Assembly (NCBI GenBank): GCA_004794655.1
Contig: SMMW01000534.1
Span: 3,281,001-3,345,000, forward strand
DNA from: Marisa cornuarietis
Lineage: Eukaryota; Mollusca; Gastropoda; Architaenioglossa; Ampullariidae
Length of the DNA stretch: 64,000 bases
Direction: 5' to 3'
Shown: piece after piece, positions 36,201 to 51,200 of the stretch
Position numbering within the stretch: the stretch's first letter is position 1
Layout: every line of letters starts with the position of its first letter
The notes under the pieces: generated by a model
Databases searched by the model: none
Told to the model about the DNA's origin: nothing
The model's input: the letters and a program-made list of their open reading frames with translations, nothing else
Made by a program: the position numbers and the translations under genes

Positions 36201-39200
36201 CCCTTTGCAAGTTTAGCTATCAAAAAGAACAAAACAAATAAATTATATTGAGTGTGCCAGAAGGAGTCTGAATGAAAAATATTTAAGTAAGACAGCTGTC
36301 ATCATCAAAAGTGAAAGCAAAGAGAACTGTATGGCTTCAGCCTATTATGCTACATAAGTACTGGTTACTTTACTATCCCCTCCTTTTTATCCATATTTGC
36401 AAAGACTATATGATTTAGTCATGAAGCATGCTACTTGACTATACTTGTTTAATCTTTATTACTACTGCTATTGCATATTACAAGAGGCAACAGGATATTT
36501 GAGAACAGCACCCCACCCCTAAAAAAAAAATCATTTTAAGTGGTCTATATTTTCGTACTATTTTAAATAAATTTTTTGGCAATATGAGGAATGCCATTGC
36601 CTGATATTAGACCATTCCATGTTCTTTACAACTCTGTTTACAGTACCTTTGAGAACACATTGCAACATGCTAATGAATACATTTTCATGATGAAAGACAA
36701 AAGTACAGGGCATCCAAAGGGACTTGCTCTGCAGAAACAAAATGCATACTACTGGGAAGCTAAATGACTATAGGCAATATGGAAGACCTAAAAGAAAAAT
36801 TATAGCATCCTAGAGTTTTAAAAAAAAAAAAAAGAGTGGGGGATGTATTACTGACAAACTTAGAAAAATACTTTGAGAGTCATGTGAAAGCATTGCTTGG
36901 GAACAATAAATAGAAAGCTAAAACATCATGGAGGAAAATGTATTACAGGAAATGCACAAAACACACTGCTAGGTGCAATGAACAAATTATATGGTCGGCA
37001 AAAAACATGTGCTGGAAAAAAAGCTGAAAATACTTTGCAGAGAAGCTGGTGGACAAGAGTATACAGAAAGCTAAATAAAGCCTCAGTGTAAAATAAAGCA
37101 AGAAATTAATATATTCTGGAGAGGACATCTTGACTAGAGAAAGACTTGGCATTAAAGGTTGACGACACAAGACTACTTATAATGCATGATTGGTTGAATG
37201 TGCAAGATCACACTGCTGTATTAGAGGTAACCATGATCAATAAGTCATCAAACTGACAGACAGAAGAGTACCTGGGGGTGCGCTGCTAATGGAGGAAACA
37301 GTGGCTGTGCCAAAATTCAACCCAGCTGCAAAAAAACACAGCATGCAGACAACATGCAACATTAAAGAACACAACAATATGCTTGCTTTTGTGTGTGTAC
37401 ATGCACTAACATTTGTTCTCACTCTCTCTCCCACATTCTCTCTTACACCAGACCAACAATGTTTAACCCTCTAAAGCCTAGATAAGCTATTCATGGCAGA
37501 GATATCTAACATAAAAACAACACTTGATATGGCGGGGATAGCCTTTGCCAAGTTCCACAACACCTCAATAAGTAACTGATCATATCATGTTATCAACTGA
37601 CAGCCACAAGACCCCAAGACACTTATAAAGCTCTTGTACCAGCAGGTTAGGAATAAAAGAGCATTAAGTGTTTAATGCAGAAAGAATCTGCACAAGTAAC
37701 AAGAACAATATGTAAAACTAGCAGCTCCCACATTATTTACAAAATGCTTCAATGTCATCCTCCTAAGCTGTCTTATGTTCTCAAATTAGGAAGCAGTTTA
37801 AAAAATCAGATGCAGTAATTTCAAGCTCTTAACAAGCAGCCAAAAATGAAAAAAAAAGAAAAACAAGACAATCTGACCAAAAAAACACAGACGCAACATC
37901 CCAGTTTACCTGATGCGGTTGTTGAAGAGCTGAATGCACGAGCGAAGTCAGCATCAGAAGTAAAATTCCCAGTTCCTGCTGTATGTAGGAAAAAAAATGT
38001 GTATCACAAACCATTATAACCATTTTTTATTAGCAACTACCAAAAATTTTCTCTACACTCTCAATGTTCTCCACAGGAAAAAAAACCCCTCACAATTAAT
38101 CACCCCCACCCCTCAGAACAGCATAATCTAAGCCAAGACTCTTTCTAGTGTACTGGCCCAACAGACAGCCACTGAAGTTCACCTGCTCATCAGACAGGCA
38201 CTTACTAGCAGCAAACCCATTGGTCTGTTCAAATGGTGAAGCTCCAAAGGGATTGCTGGAGACTGGAGCAGAGGTATAGGCAGACGCCATGACAGACTGA
38301 ATATTTTGCGTGAAGGGATTGGTGCCAAGTCCCAGGAGGTCATCGCTTGGTTTTGCTGGAGATGCTGTAGCTGCTGCTGGTGTGGGTGGAGCTGCAGCAG
38401 CAGTGGCAAAAGGATTGCTGACACTGTGAAAAGCACTAGAAGGCTGAGCAGAGCTGGGTTGGTTTGAGGAAAGCTCTTTTATCCTTTGTTCCTGCAAAAG
38501 TGTCAAGATGGTAGCTACATGAAACACAGTATTTATTTTATATAAACAAAACAAAATAAAATAAACATCAGTACAAACAAAAAAGATTCAGGTTTATGTA
38601 TCTTTTTGTTGTGAGCAATTTTCAAGAAAATTATTAATGTCATAAATGAATGAACACACTTGGCACAAGCTTACTATTACTTCAAAAAATGTCTTCTGAG
38701 CTGCTAACATTCAAGTTTACTCTCGCATTAACATGGTGAACAAATAGTGTCATGATGAGGACTTCTGGCCTTTACACATGCTGACTCTCCTCAAGTCTTC
38801 AGGGCTTCAATCTAAAAAACTTTGCTTGGTTTCTTTTCATGCACCGAAACATGAAGTTCATGAAATCTCCAAAAGGTGAATGTGTACTTTCTGAAAAAAT
38901 TTCTAACAGTTGGACAATAAAAATCAAGATGGTCGATGTTTTAAAACGAAACACCTTTGACCAAGCAAAGTTCATGCAAATAAGCCTTTGGCCTGGAGCT
39001 GCAGACTTTGGAGAAGGAGTACAGACAACACTTTCTGATTCACCGGTTGATATTTTAGTAACCCCTTTTTAATTCTTGTAATTTTAAAAAGTTTGCTATG
39101 GAAAAATGAATATTAAAATGAAAAGGAGACACTGAGGTGTGCCAATATCAAAAATGGCTTGTTAGCAAGAATGTCAACAACTGGGACCACTAATAATGTT

Positions 39201-42200
39201 CCTTAAATGTATTTTCAACCAAACCAAAGAAGGATCTGTGTCCACCAATTTTAAATCATTCATGCCAGTAATAACCACAGATATAATGTTATCCTGACCA
39301 AGAATTGCATGTTGAGGCAAACAAAGCTACACTTCCCCTACTTCCAGCTCCATCCTGCTGAGAGGCTAGTCAGCAGCCTGGGCACTAAGCAACCACCACT
39401 TCAGAAAGTAAAGCTTCCTGTGATGGTAAAAGTCAAGCTCTCTGGACTGCCCAGAGATTGATTCTCTTACTCACTATGGCGTGTCTGCTTTTATGTTGTG
39501 ATTCTGCTCACTGTTGTGCTCAGTCAGCACATGTTCAGCATAAAACTGTACACAAAATCTATCTTAACTGCAACACAAAGACTACCAGGTGACCTCACTG
39601 CATGGAGTCATTGTAAGACTATACAGTGTTGCTGCTCCCAGGTGTTGTTTCCCATGACCTGAGTGTTCTCCATTCAAGTGCAAGAGGGTTACTGAAATTC
39701 AAGCCCCATTGTATACTTTATGGGTACAGCTTTGTGTTCGTATATGTGAGCCAAATGTGTACATATTAATATATATACATAAGCATGGGTACATACCTAT
39801 ATTTGCACAGTCTTATTTATATACAGGAACTAAACATTACAAAGTAGCTTCACTAAGACATTCTACCGATCATGCAGATTCATGCATTTACTGATTATTA
39901 TCATATATATATATATATATGGGAATGTGGTGTGGGGCTGAGTATGCATTCATGCTGATAGAACACAAATCACACCAGAACATTCCTAAAAGGCTGAGAA
40001 TGGTGCACCTACAGGAATTTAACAGAGGAACCCATGCAGGTTTATATAACCAACATGCACCAGACTCAGGATGGATACAGGACATTGCAAAACCTACAGA
40101 TGTCCCAATGCTGCCTAGAATTTCAGCAACACCCAGGAGACAAGGCAGTGGCTAGCATGATGCTGCACTCAAAATCATATGATGATCTGCTGCCAAGAAC
40201 CTACACTCTACACTGAATCTCCTGCTACAAGTCATGCTTAATGTGCTTGGGTGGGGGGGGGGGCGTACAATTGTAGGGGGATAAACAAAACAAATGGTAT
40301 TGTAATAAAAAAAAGGGATGTACAAAAATCAAAAAAATGAATCCATATGACAAAGCACAGTGCACAAGTAGGGCAATGAAACCCAAGCAAAGGTACAGAA
40401 AATCAAAATGTGTTAAAGACTTTGCCACTACTTGCTTCTCATTTACCACCTATTGGTTGTCTACTGGCTGTCTACTAGCTACATAACTTAGCAAGGTCAT
40501 TATGAAATGATGGGTGCTGGGAAAAGGAGAAAATGGCTTCTCAATGGTAGACAAAGGTTGAAGGGAAAGAGTGCAGGTGTGCACAGTTACCATGGTTACT
40601 CACAAAGTTAGTCTCATCAAGCTCTGTGGCCTCAAGCAGGTCAGCCTCTGTGGAGGCAGGTTCCATGTCCAGTCCCTAGCAGCCGTACGCAGGTTGGCAC
40701 AACAGGAATGTTATCTACATGTATTATTTGGTACAGCCAGTCTTTCAATACTGTGAAGTATTTCTGCTTGTCATGCTTCTGGTGACAGCCATGCTAACTT
40801 GTGTGCAAAGATGAGTCACTCATTTTTTGATATTTTTATTATCTTCTTAGTTTCAAGTGGTAAAAGTAGAACATAGCCAACCATTTTCTTTTACAAAAGG
40901 TTTACAGAATGCTACCGTACTAGTTATTGTTATCATTTTCATCATGCAACAACCAAAGGCAAAGTTCTCTTTAAAAAAAAGTACAGGAGCTTTTTAGAGT
41001 TTTGTTTTTTCAGGTATGAGCACATTCAGCCAACAGATATCATTGAAAGTGGTGTTATTGTCAAGTGTCATGGTGTCAAGCATCATCATCTTCAAGACAA
41101 TCATTTCTTGGGCAAAACTGCAAACCATTACAAGCAAAGCAATACGTTGGCGACTCAACCAATATGCCATTTTCTTGTAAATATAAAAAACACACTGGCT
41201 GAAATATCAGATTTTATAATTTAACTACACTGTCCAAATTCACCTGTCACCACTAATACATCCATGAGTGGCTCATTTTTGTACTATTTGGTCCTTTCAT
41301 GTACACACTGTTGCAAGTCCCCACATCTAAACCTCCTACATCTATCTATTAGCATGTCATACTACTTCAAAAAAAAATTTTTTTTTTTTTTTTTTGATGA
41401 AAGAAATTAGTTTCGATAACTTGAGTCAACAGAAAAAGTTTCAAATGCTTTTGAAAGAAAGAAAACCCGACACCCATGAATTTGTAAATGTTACTGAAAT
41501 AGTCTAGAAAAACTGCAACAAATGCTTCTTTCCATATAAGGGAACTATGAAGACATGTTCTCCTCCCACCCACTTCCTTAAACACTAGGATTACAAGAAC
41601 ATACACTGATGGAGACTGTCTCAACATACATGCACACACACACCTGTTTTCTCGTTCTGCATGTTTGCACCATTTTTGCTTATCATTATGTCAAATGAGT
41701 ATGTGTGGATCCATGCATGTCTATGTATATGTGTGTGTTTGTGTGTGCACACATATACATGTGCTTCGATGTGGAACAATGGTAGCTGTACAATCTGCAG
41801 GCACAAGAGTTCTGTCCCCTGCCATATAAAGCCAGGTGGCGGCAGACAGAAGGCAAGCAACTTAGAGCATGCAAGGGCAAGTAACCAGAAGTTACAGCAC
41901 TTTGCACATGCAGTATGGGCATTTCCCAACCTTGCACTCCACATCATAGACTACAAAATTTGAGGTAACAGATTCATAGAGCTATCCTGACCACAGAACA
42001 AATGAATGATAAACTTGTTGACTACTACTGAATGGTACAGTGAAGTGTCAAAAGGCTGTGTAGGATCCTCCATCCAACAATGCAACCTTGCATTCAGCAA
42101 TTCCTGTTTTCTCACCTTTCTTTCCTAATAATTAATATTTGCAAAATTGTGCTTTACGTATGGTTGAAAAAAAACTGCATAAATAACAAGCACTAACAAG

Positions 42201-45200
42201 TCTTAAATAATTATAAACATGGATCAGATGTGGACAAGATGAAAAACACAATTTGGTGCAATATACACACAAGAAAAATAGTAACTGCAATATGACAATG
42301 AGAGGCTGCCTGTCCACCACCCCCACCTACTAGTGAGCCCATTCACATACAATACAAAAACAGCTGCAAACTGTAAACCACTTAATAACGGGTCATGATT
42401 TACTGGAAGTTCACACAAATGACTAAATCAGCCATAGGGAAAGGTGTGTGGAAAAAAACAAGTGAAAAAATAACCAAAAATACGATACTTTGTCTGAAGG
42501 AAAAGCTGCAGATTCAGAAACATGAAGTCATGTAAGAAAAGAATTTTTAATGAGATTTAAAACTATCAACTACTGTGTTCTGTATTGTGAATATACAAAT
42601 CTTTCCAATTCCACCCAGTGTGGTGAAAAGCGAGCAATAAAAAATAAGAAATGTCAAGCAAGTTGTGTTCCAAAACGCAGAAAACACACACCACCACCAC
42701 CAATCATATTTTAATGGTGATTTTTAGTGACGTTGTAAAATGAGAAAAGTCTACGGCAGAGAACAAAGGGACTACTCACTTTCAGTTGTTGTAGACGCTG
42801 GCTTTCCTCTTCAAGAATCTTCTTCTTCTCTGTTTCACTGATGTCTAGAGCAGTGCTGTTGGTTGACATGGTGCTTAGTGCCGATGAGAATCCTGCAGGC
42901 CTTTAAGTGGTAGGAAAAAAAAGTAACAGTAAGCAGTAGTTGTCACAACAGATAGGTTGTGAGCAATGCATGCAGCTTACATTCTTGCTGGTAACTTGCA
43001 ATACTTCCCTGAAGCAACTAAGAAGTTTAGGCAGGTATGCGGAATGATTTCTCACTTGCTGGGGACTTCCTGAATGTTCTCTCCATATTCTTCTCATCAT
43101 GCAAATTTTTTTTAAATTTTTGTTTTGTTTGTTTTGTTCATGTCTAAAATGGTGCTCACACAAAGTTTAAGCCAGGAAAAAGCACACAACTCCTGCCTTT
43201 TTATGTTAATATTGGAACTTTCATGCACACAATCATAAATGGTCTCTCCCTGGATACAAATAAGTAGAGAATATTTGTTGGCATTGTGTTTTCAGACAAT
43301 GCATACTTGCATGCATGCATGCACACATTCCATCGTAACTAATAACCACCAAATGACAGATGAGCAATACTCACTTTGCTGCAGAAGTTGGGGCAGCTCC
43401 AGTTCCTTTCTTGCCCTCTAATGATGCTAAGTGTTGTTCCAGTGCTTCAAGTAGACTAGCTGGTGCCTGTGCATATACAGGTAGCATTTATATTTATGTG
43501 TCTATCATAATTTCATCCACTGTAAGGAAGACAAATTTCAGTGCAGGCAGAAATTACTATAGGTGGCACCACAGTGTGTGTGTGTGTGTGCCATACAATG
43601 CACAATGACATTTTGGTTGATGATGAACTGTATATACAACAATGGTCCCAAAAGACTAACTAATGCTGAAAAATTCCTATTTTTAGTGACTTTGTAGCAC
43701 AATGTGTTACTCAGGCGTTTGTGGTGATGCTGGTTTAAATGAATCCTCTGCGTTGCTTGCTAGCACAGCACAAACAATTATGTATAATATATAACACTTG
43801 ATAATGATAATAACAGACTTCTACTCCAGCAATAGTAAGTTTGCCACAAGGTTAATTCAGTAGCAGTGAACTTGATGAATCCAAAACTACATGCCAAAGC
43901 ATTAAATGCAGTCAGAACCCATTGCAAAGCAGAAAGTGAGCTTTCTGATTTTGGTCAAAGGGTCCAGTTTAAATTCATGCAAAACAAACATCAGGCAATG
44001 GTTTCAAATGATTATCTGTAGCCCAAAGGTCCAGCCTTTCAAATGTCGAAACAAAAATTAATGATCTTGCTTTTGATCTCATCAATTTTTTTAATATTTT
44101 AATTTAAGGCAACTGCTGAATTTTGTTTCCTGCATGTTCTCTTTTTCTTGGCCCTATCTCCGATCTAATACACAGCGTCCTCTGCAAATGGCAATACATT
44201 CAGTCCAAGCACACATACCAAACAAAAAATAAATGCCACACTAGTCTACAACCATGGGAAAAGGTATATGTAGGTAGGGGGATACAAGTAACCCCAATTA
44301 AACCAGCTGGTTTAGATGGGATGTAAGATTGTAATCATGATAAATATTTGTCAACAAAACCAAACTGAATAAATAAAGCTGTCAAAGACCTCATTTTGTT
44401 TTTGTCCTATGAGTGCAGGCTACATCACCAAAATGCTGGTGACAATTTTATCCAACATTATCTGCCTAGAGTACTACCTGCCGATCTTCAGTCAGGACCT
44501 GCACAGCATGCAGTTTCACTATTCACAAAATGTGTGCTGATGCTAGACCCCAAAGCAACATACAGCATAGTCATCCTACTAGCACTCTTTCTTGGCATTA
44601 TCTATACCTAGCATTTACAAATACTGAGACCAGCAAGAATCAGCCTTCAGAAAGAAAGTAATGCACCAGAAGAGACAAATACTACTGGAAAAAATGTTAA
44701 AAGTGATGCAGCGCTGAAGAGAATGGTGCATTGTAAGGTATTTGTAGTTTCAGGACATTTTAAGAAGGAAATATCAGTAATATCAATTTAATTTTTTTAA
44801 TCAAGAAACAGGCTTATACAATAAGTAACTGAAGGCTTTATAAAATAAGCTACATTCAAATCAATTAAGAATTGCCATGAATCATCCTGAGGAGAGAACT
44901 TAGGAACCTGCAGCAAATTGTGCAGCTGACCACTGGTCTGTGGATAACCTGATTCTGCATTCACATGCATACATGCTTGTGCTTTTATACACATGTGCAT
45001 ACTTGTGAATGGAACAAGTAAGATATGCAAACAAGCATGTTCTACCTATATCCAGGTAAGTACAGCAAACTGGTGGCCAGCTGTACAACTCATTTCTGAT
45101 TTTAAACATTTTTAGTCCTAAAATCTGTTGACACAATCAGTTTTACAGAAACACAATGCACAACACAGTTTTAGAACATTCTAAGCTACAATCGTTTAAA

Positions 45201-48200
45201 AAAAAAAGATAAAACTGCTTAAGCTAGACATTTGTTCCCACTAGCACATTTTTTGTATGCACTTGTGCAACACATCTAAATGGCATGGGAGTGTTCATCT
45301 GAAAACATTTCTGAATTTGTTTCTTTAAAAAAGTTTTAAGTTTTACAAACATGTTGTGCAGCTACACCCTGACTGCTTCACTGCAGTTTTCAATAAAATA
45401 AAGTTTTTGAAACCTTTTTATCCCTGATGTTATAGCAATTAACTCTAATCAACTCATCCCTTCCTATATTAGAACATTTGAGCTGTAAAATAGACACATT
45501 TTCAAGACAATTCTGCTAAACACACAATATAAAAGAGTTTATATAAATAAAGCTAAAATAAATAACTAAAAATGCATGACTTTTTTATCGATGCAAAACT
45601 CCCAGCTTCCAAGCCCTATTTAAAATTAATATGTGCACTAAATGACAGGCCAGTTTAAGTCAGGAACATGCAGCAGCAGCCTCATTATGTAGGTTACAGT
45701 GAAGCATTTTAATGGTCATGGTTGAACGTTAAAAGTGCTCTTAATGAAGAATTCACAGGGCATGTTTTAAACATCTCATGATCTGCACTATGACCTATAT
45801 ATTCTCCTGCAAACAGTTTTGATGCCTGTTCTGTCACATATCTTGTAGAACTGTTATTCACATATCATGAACTAATCCAATACAAAATCAAATACAATCA
45901 GCTAGTGATTTACAGATGGATGTGCTCTAAAGGGATTGTGTAATTTAATCACTTTCATACAAAAATAATGGTTATCTACATATACACTATAACTCTTAAT
46001 GGCTACAAAAAATTAACATTAATGAAAAAAAAATTAAAGACTCATTTAACTCCATGCACACTAATTGGTGGGGAAGTGGACAATCAGATGGTCAGAGCTC
46101 TGGCATTCAAGGCCCATACAGTGGATGGTACAATACAGAAAGTGCGACCTATCTTGATCATGATGCTGCGCCATACAAGTACATACATTATTAATTCCTG
46201 TTTGTTGGTGTACTTTCCCCAGGCACCTTAGCTGTTCATTTGATATCTAGACCCTTAGAATACTGGGAAAGAACTACAGTAGGGGGAAAAAAATTGGCAA
46301 CCTCACAAAAAGCACCCCTCTCCCTGCAAGATAAGTGCACTTATTAACATCCAAAGACTGAAATATTATGGAACAATCTTTACGTCACATGGTACAACTT
46401 GAATTTCATTTTTGCGAACTGTAAAACAAAATAGTCCAAAATTCTACAACTTAAACATGTATAAACTGCAAGTTGACTGTGTCAAGAAGAAAAAAACCCA
46501 ACTTCTCAGCTCAGTAAACAAACAAATGAATGTCAATATTTTTAGTCAAATAGACCATACAGAACCATCAAACAAATGTGACATGCCGATGTTTTGGTTC
46601 TTCACAGAGATCTTCCTACCAATGTTCTACCTACAGTTGTAGCACTCCTAGCCTTCAAATTATTTAAGCTATCTTTTCACTAATATAAAACAGCTCTAAA
46701 TTCCTCTATCTGATCTCTGAACTTTTAAAATTAGCTTACCAATACTCAACAAACGTCACACAAATCAGGAACTTTCTTCTTCATAGACCCCAACAACCAA
46801 CAAACTTTAAGTACTATATACTTAAATATACAATACTTACAGAGTGTTTTAAGCATTTAGATAGCTTTGTATAAAATATTTGGGGCCAAGTGCACAACCA
46901 TGCTAGCTAGATGCTAACACCTTGTAGGCTGCACAGCTAATGAAGTAAAACCTTTCTATTAAAGCTTGCCAAAATCCAAACTAAAGACAAAAGGTTTTTA
47001 AAAAAAAATGTTCTAAGAGAAAATTGCCTTTATGTGCGAATGTGAGATTTATTCTCTGAATGTGTGTTGGCAGCCATTTTTGTCTCGTAAGATGTAGGCT
47101 GAAGATGTTCAAATAACGCATGACTTTGCTGATAATATTAGATGTTAACAGCTAATTATGTCATTAGTGATTGATTTGTCTTTCGTGCCTGGGTTCATTT
47201 GTGACTGTGAACAAGCAGACTCTTTCAAAATGTACTTAATTTTTTTATGTTACTTATGCAGAAAGTCATTATATAGGGCAAATGGTTGACCAGAAGCAAT
47301 CTGTTTTAATGTACGTATTTCTTTTTAACATGTGATATCTGCAAAGAGTTGTGACAGAGCACAAACTGTCAGTCAAAAGTTGCATGGGGAGGAAGTCATC
47401 ATAGAGATTATATTTATTTAGCGAAATATTTCTAAAAACTTTTTGGGTTGCATCTAAGGAGGTGGGCTTGCAATACAGAAGGCCTTATTGAAGAGGTTTC
47501 ACTGTATTTAGTAAGTATTTTAGCTGACTGCAAGGTGTTCACATCCAGCCATGGCAACTGTGCACCAGGTCCCTGAGCAATGTTTTCGCCTAGGTCTCTA
47601 AGCATCAATATATGGGAAAATATGCTATTCTGGTTTACACGTTTAAATTCTTAGGTACATATTAAGCTCACGCAGTTTAACAGGCATCAATGCAGAGAAA
47701 TGGTTATATTGGCTATAGAAACTTATGTACAAAAAGTACTTAAGTTAAAGATTAAGATGAGGTGGGCTAAAGAAAATGCCAGGGAAAAGACTGGATAAAC
47801 AAGAAATACAAAAGAAAACAAGGCAGTGGTTCGTCAAGTTAAAGTCTAGGCATATATCCAAAACAAGCTGTTAATATCCTAGCTGATGCTGGTATTACTC
47901 AACAGAAATAGCCAGACTTTTAGAAGTTCAAGCTGCACACTTACTGCGGATGAATTGTCTTTCATACCCTGAGGAAAAAAATAAACCAGTGTATTGAAGG
48001 ATGATTACTTCAAAATTTAAAAAAAACCCTGTCCCAAGGTCATGAAGATGAACCTGTGCATCCCATTCTGCTACTCTGTACTAATATGTACTATGTTTAT
48101 GTAACTGGATAAATTAAAAATCATGCTCGCGAAGGTCAAGACACTGGTAGCAAAGCCAGTGAACCCTTAAGTTAATGCACTCCTGTAGCTAACATTCTGA

Positions 48201-51200
48201 GGAACACAATACCATTTCTTTTCAGATCATTACAGCCATATGTTATCGCAAATTTGCATCACCTTTTAGGTGCTACATAATAATCTAAGCCACTGCAATT
48301 GTCTGCCCATTGTCACCATTACTGGCAGTCCCATTATAACTTCCTTGGGAAAAGGTCCAGTCTTCTGGTTATTGCTTCATGGATCACTGGGTTTCTTACT
48401 CAACACTGAGAGGAATCCTAAAACTACACTATGCACACCATTCTTGCTGGCAATTTGATTCAAAATTGTCTGTTATTATATCAAATGCAAAGGTTACTTA
48501 TTGCTGTTCCTAAATGTGTTGTGTTGGGATGCCATTAGAGTATAAATAACTGTGAATCCATCAAGTCTCCCTCCTCCTCCAACATCACTGAAAATGGCTA
48601 ACAAACAATCCAGGCTCTAAATTTAATCTGGCAGGGTGGAGATGTCAAGACAGTAAGCACCAGCCTAAGAGGATTATATGAAAGGGATGTACAGAAGAAG
48701 TGATTGCTCACTTTATATCTTCACCAGGTTTATAATAAAATAGGCAGGTAGAGTAGCACACATTCCTATTAATGAATCAGCAAGACACAATTACACATTT
48801 ATATCCAAACCTGCAATGTGTAATGCATATCAAAAGCTTTCTACAACCTTAAGGTTGTGCATAAATTATATTTTCTTTCCAACAGAAAGCCATTTACAGT
48901 CTCCTCACTTATAAGCTACTGACAAATATCATGGCACCAGGGTGTCATCTTGTAAACTTCTAAACTCACTGGATGCCTACCCCTAAGCTCCTCATTTTAC
49001 ATAACAAAAATGAAACTATAAGAGTCTCACTTGTATCTCAGCAAGGGGGAAAATGAAAAGCCTGACAGCATCTAATGTCTTGCTATACGCCAGCAGCTTC
49101 TTGCTAATGTCAAAAAAAAATTTTTACTGACCTGCCAAATAAAAAAAAAACCCCACTGGTAATTCTCACCACTAAAATCTTGATAAAAGTGTACAATATT
49201 TAAAAAAATAATGAGGGTTGTATGTGACTCTCAGAAAACAGTGAATCTACACCATTCAAAGTCAATTCACTGACATTTTTGTCAGATCCATCAGAAACAA
49301 GCTATCGTTCATTCAAAAGCCCAGAATTTAATGTGTTTGTGATCAAGACATGATGCAATTAACCATGTGACCTTTGTGCCACACTCAAGCCCATTTATCC
49401 CAGAGCCTTTACAGACATAAATTCTACTAGATGCCACCTATCAAAAGCCTTTCATTGTTATCTACATCAAGAACACAATGGATATTATCTCTGAAGCAGT
49501 TTTCATAATTTCGTAACTTTCCCCAGCCAGTTTCAAAAATACAAAAAATAAAAAGCTCTCTTGCATAAAGCTCATACAACTGTGGCAAGCGCTTTGAAGG
49601 GCAACAGATTCAAGAATTGTTTTTTTTTTAAATCCAGTGTAATCCTCCACAAATGCATTTTCTGGGGTTAAAAGTTGTAAGGGAAAAGACAAGTTTTCTG
49701 TAAGATGTACAGAAAAAAATAGCTTATTGTTTATGGTTCTAGTTCATACAGGCTAGCCTGAACTTGGTTCAGAAGTACTGATTGCAGAATGCTATCTTTA
49801 CTACAAACAGTAGTTGAGTTTCCTGATGACAGATGTGATCTTTACTGGAAAAGTAACTCTGGAGTTAGCCTTTAAGTTCTTAACTTCTGAGGTAGTCTGA
49901 AAAGCTAGTGACATGGTGGACAAACAAAAGACAGGGTCATCACACAGGTATATTTTTCTCATTCAGATTTTAATGTTCTGGCAACCCCAGATGCAGTTAA
50001 TATGTGCAGACAAAGATCCTGGATCTTTAGGTCAAGAAGTGCTTTGGAAGTGTGCAATGATGGATCATAATAAAAGTGGGAAGGGGAGCAAAGCGCAGGA
50101 AAATAATATAGTTAAAGACCAACCTGAATGGTTTGCGTTTTTTGCAGATATCGGTAGATATAGGCGATATAAACCTAACCTGTAAATTGCACCCTCCCAA
50201 ACCTATCCATTAATTAATTATCCGCTAGCAAAGTATGCGATTCGCACCTGCAATCAAAGAGCGCTGTTAACTGTACTCTCACACTAGTGCACCATTCACA
50301 ACATTGGCAGCTGTCAACACCTAACAAAGAGAGTGAGCGACAGTTGGAATTATTCGGACGTTAAAGTCTGCTTTTCTCGTGCTAAAGTAGCAGTTTTTCA
50401 AAACCACGAGAAATACAGACTTTCAGCATCCGAATAACCCGAGCTGTTGCTCATTCTCTCTCTGTCTCTGTTTGGTGTTGACTGCTACCAGTGTTGTGAA
50501 TAGTGCGACGCTTGTTGATCGTAAGTATGAATCGTAGCGGATAATTAATTAACGGATGGGTTTTGGATGCTAAAATTTACAGGTTAGGTTTATATCGCCT
50601 GTATCTATTGATATATGAAAACTTCGAAAACCATTCAGGTTGGTCTTTAATTTCAAAAACATTACCTGGATTCTTTCCGCCTGCAGAGATCAGAATATGC
50701 TCTGAATATAATCCTGCACAGGATTTGTTCAGGTCCTAGAAATTTCCACTGCTTTAAAGTTTCTAAAGTTATATGCAGTGTTTATCTCAACAGGTCAGTT
50801 TACTTCCAACACTCTCCTGCAAGAAGGTTAATCTGTCACTCTTCAGGTTTCTAAAACAAAGCATGCTTTTCCTTCAAAAATGTTTCTGCAGGTGATGTAG
50901 AAGTCAACCAGTCAGTGTCTAAGGAACTCCTATATCAAGCAATATTCCTCATGCCATCAAAAAGCCACTGGTGGACATATTTCTTCTTATAAAATGCATG
51001 TCCACTAACATTATAAAGTAATTAACTCAGCTTCTTGGTTTCGAGCTAAACTATTTTCACCATAAACAAAGGCAGCACACTGTCTATCCCCCAGTGAAGT
51101 TATGACCCTGCACTATATTCTCTGAACAGAGACAGCAAAGGAACTCAGAAGCAGAGATGCAATGCTTGGGACCATTCAACATGAAGGCACAGATACAACA

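Noticed and set aside
46850..46873. 24-nt phase-0 stretch before a strong donor in a PICALM intron
   Set aside because: The acceptor (TTATACAAAG) has no pyrimidine tract; weaker than the candidate at 47945-47968.
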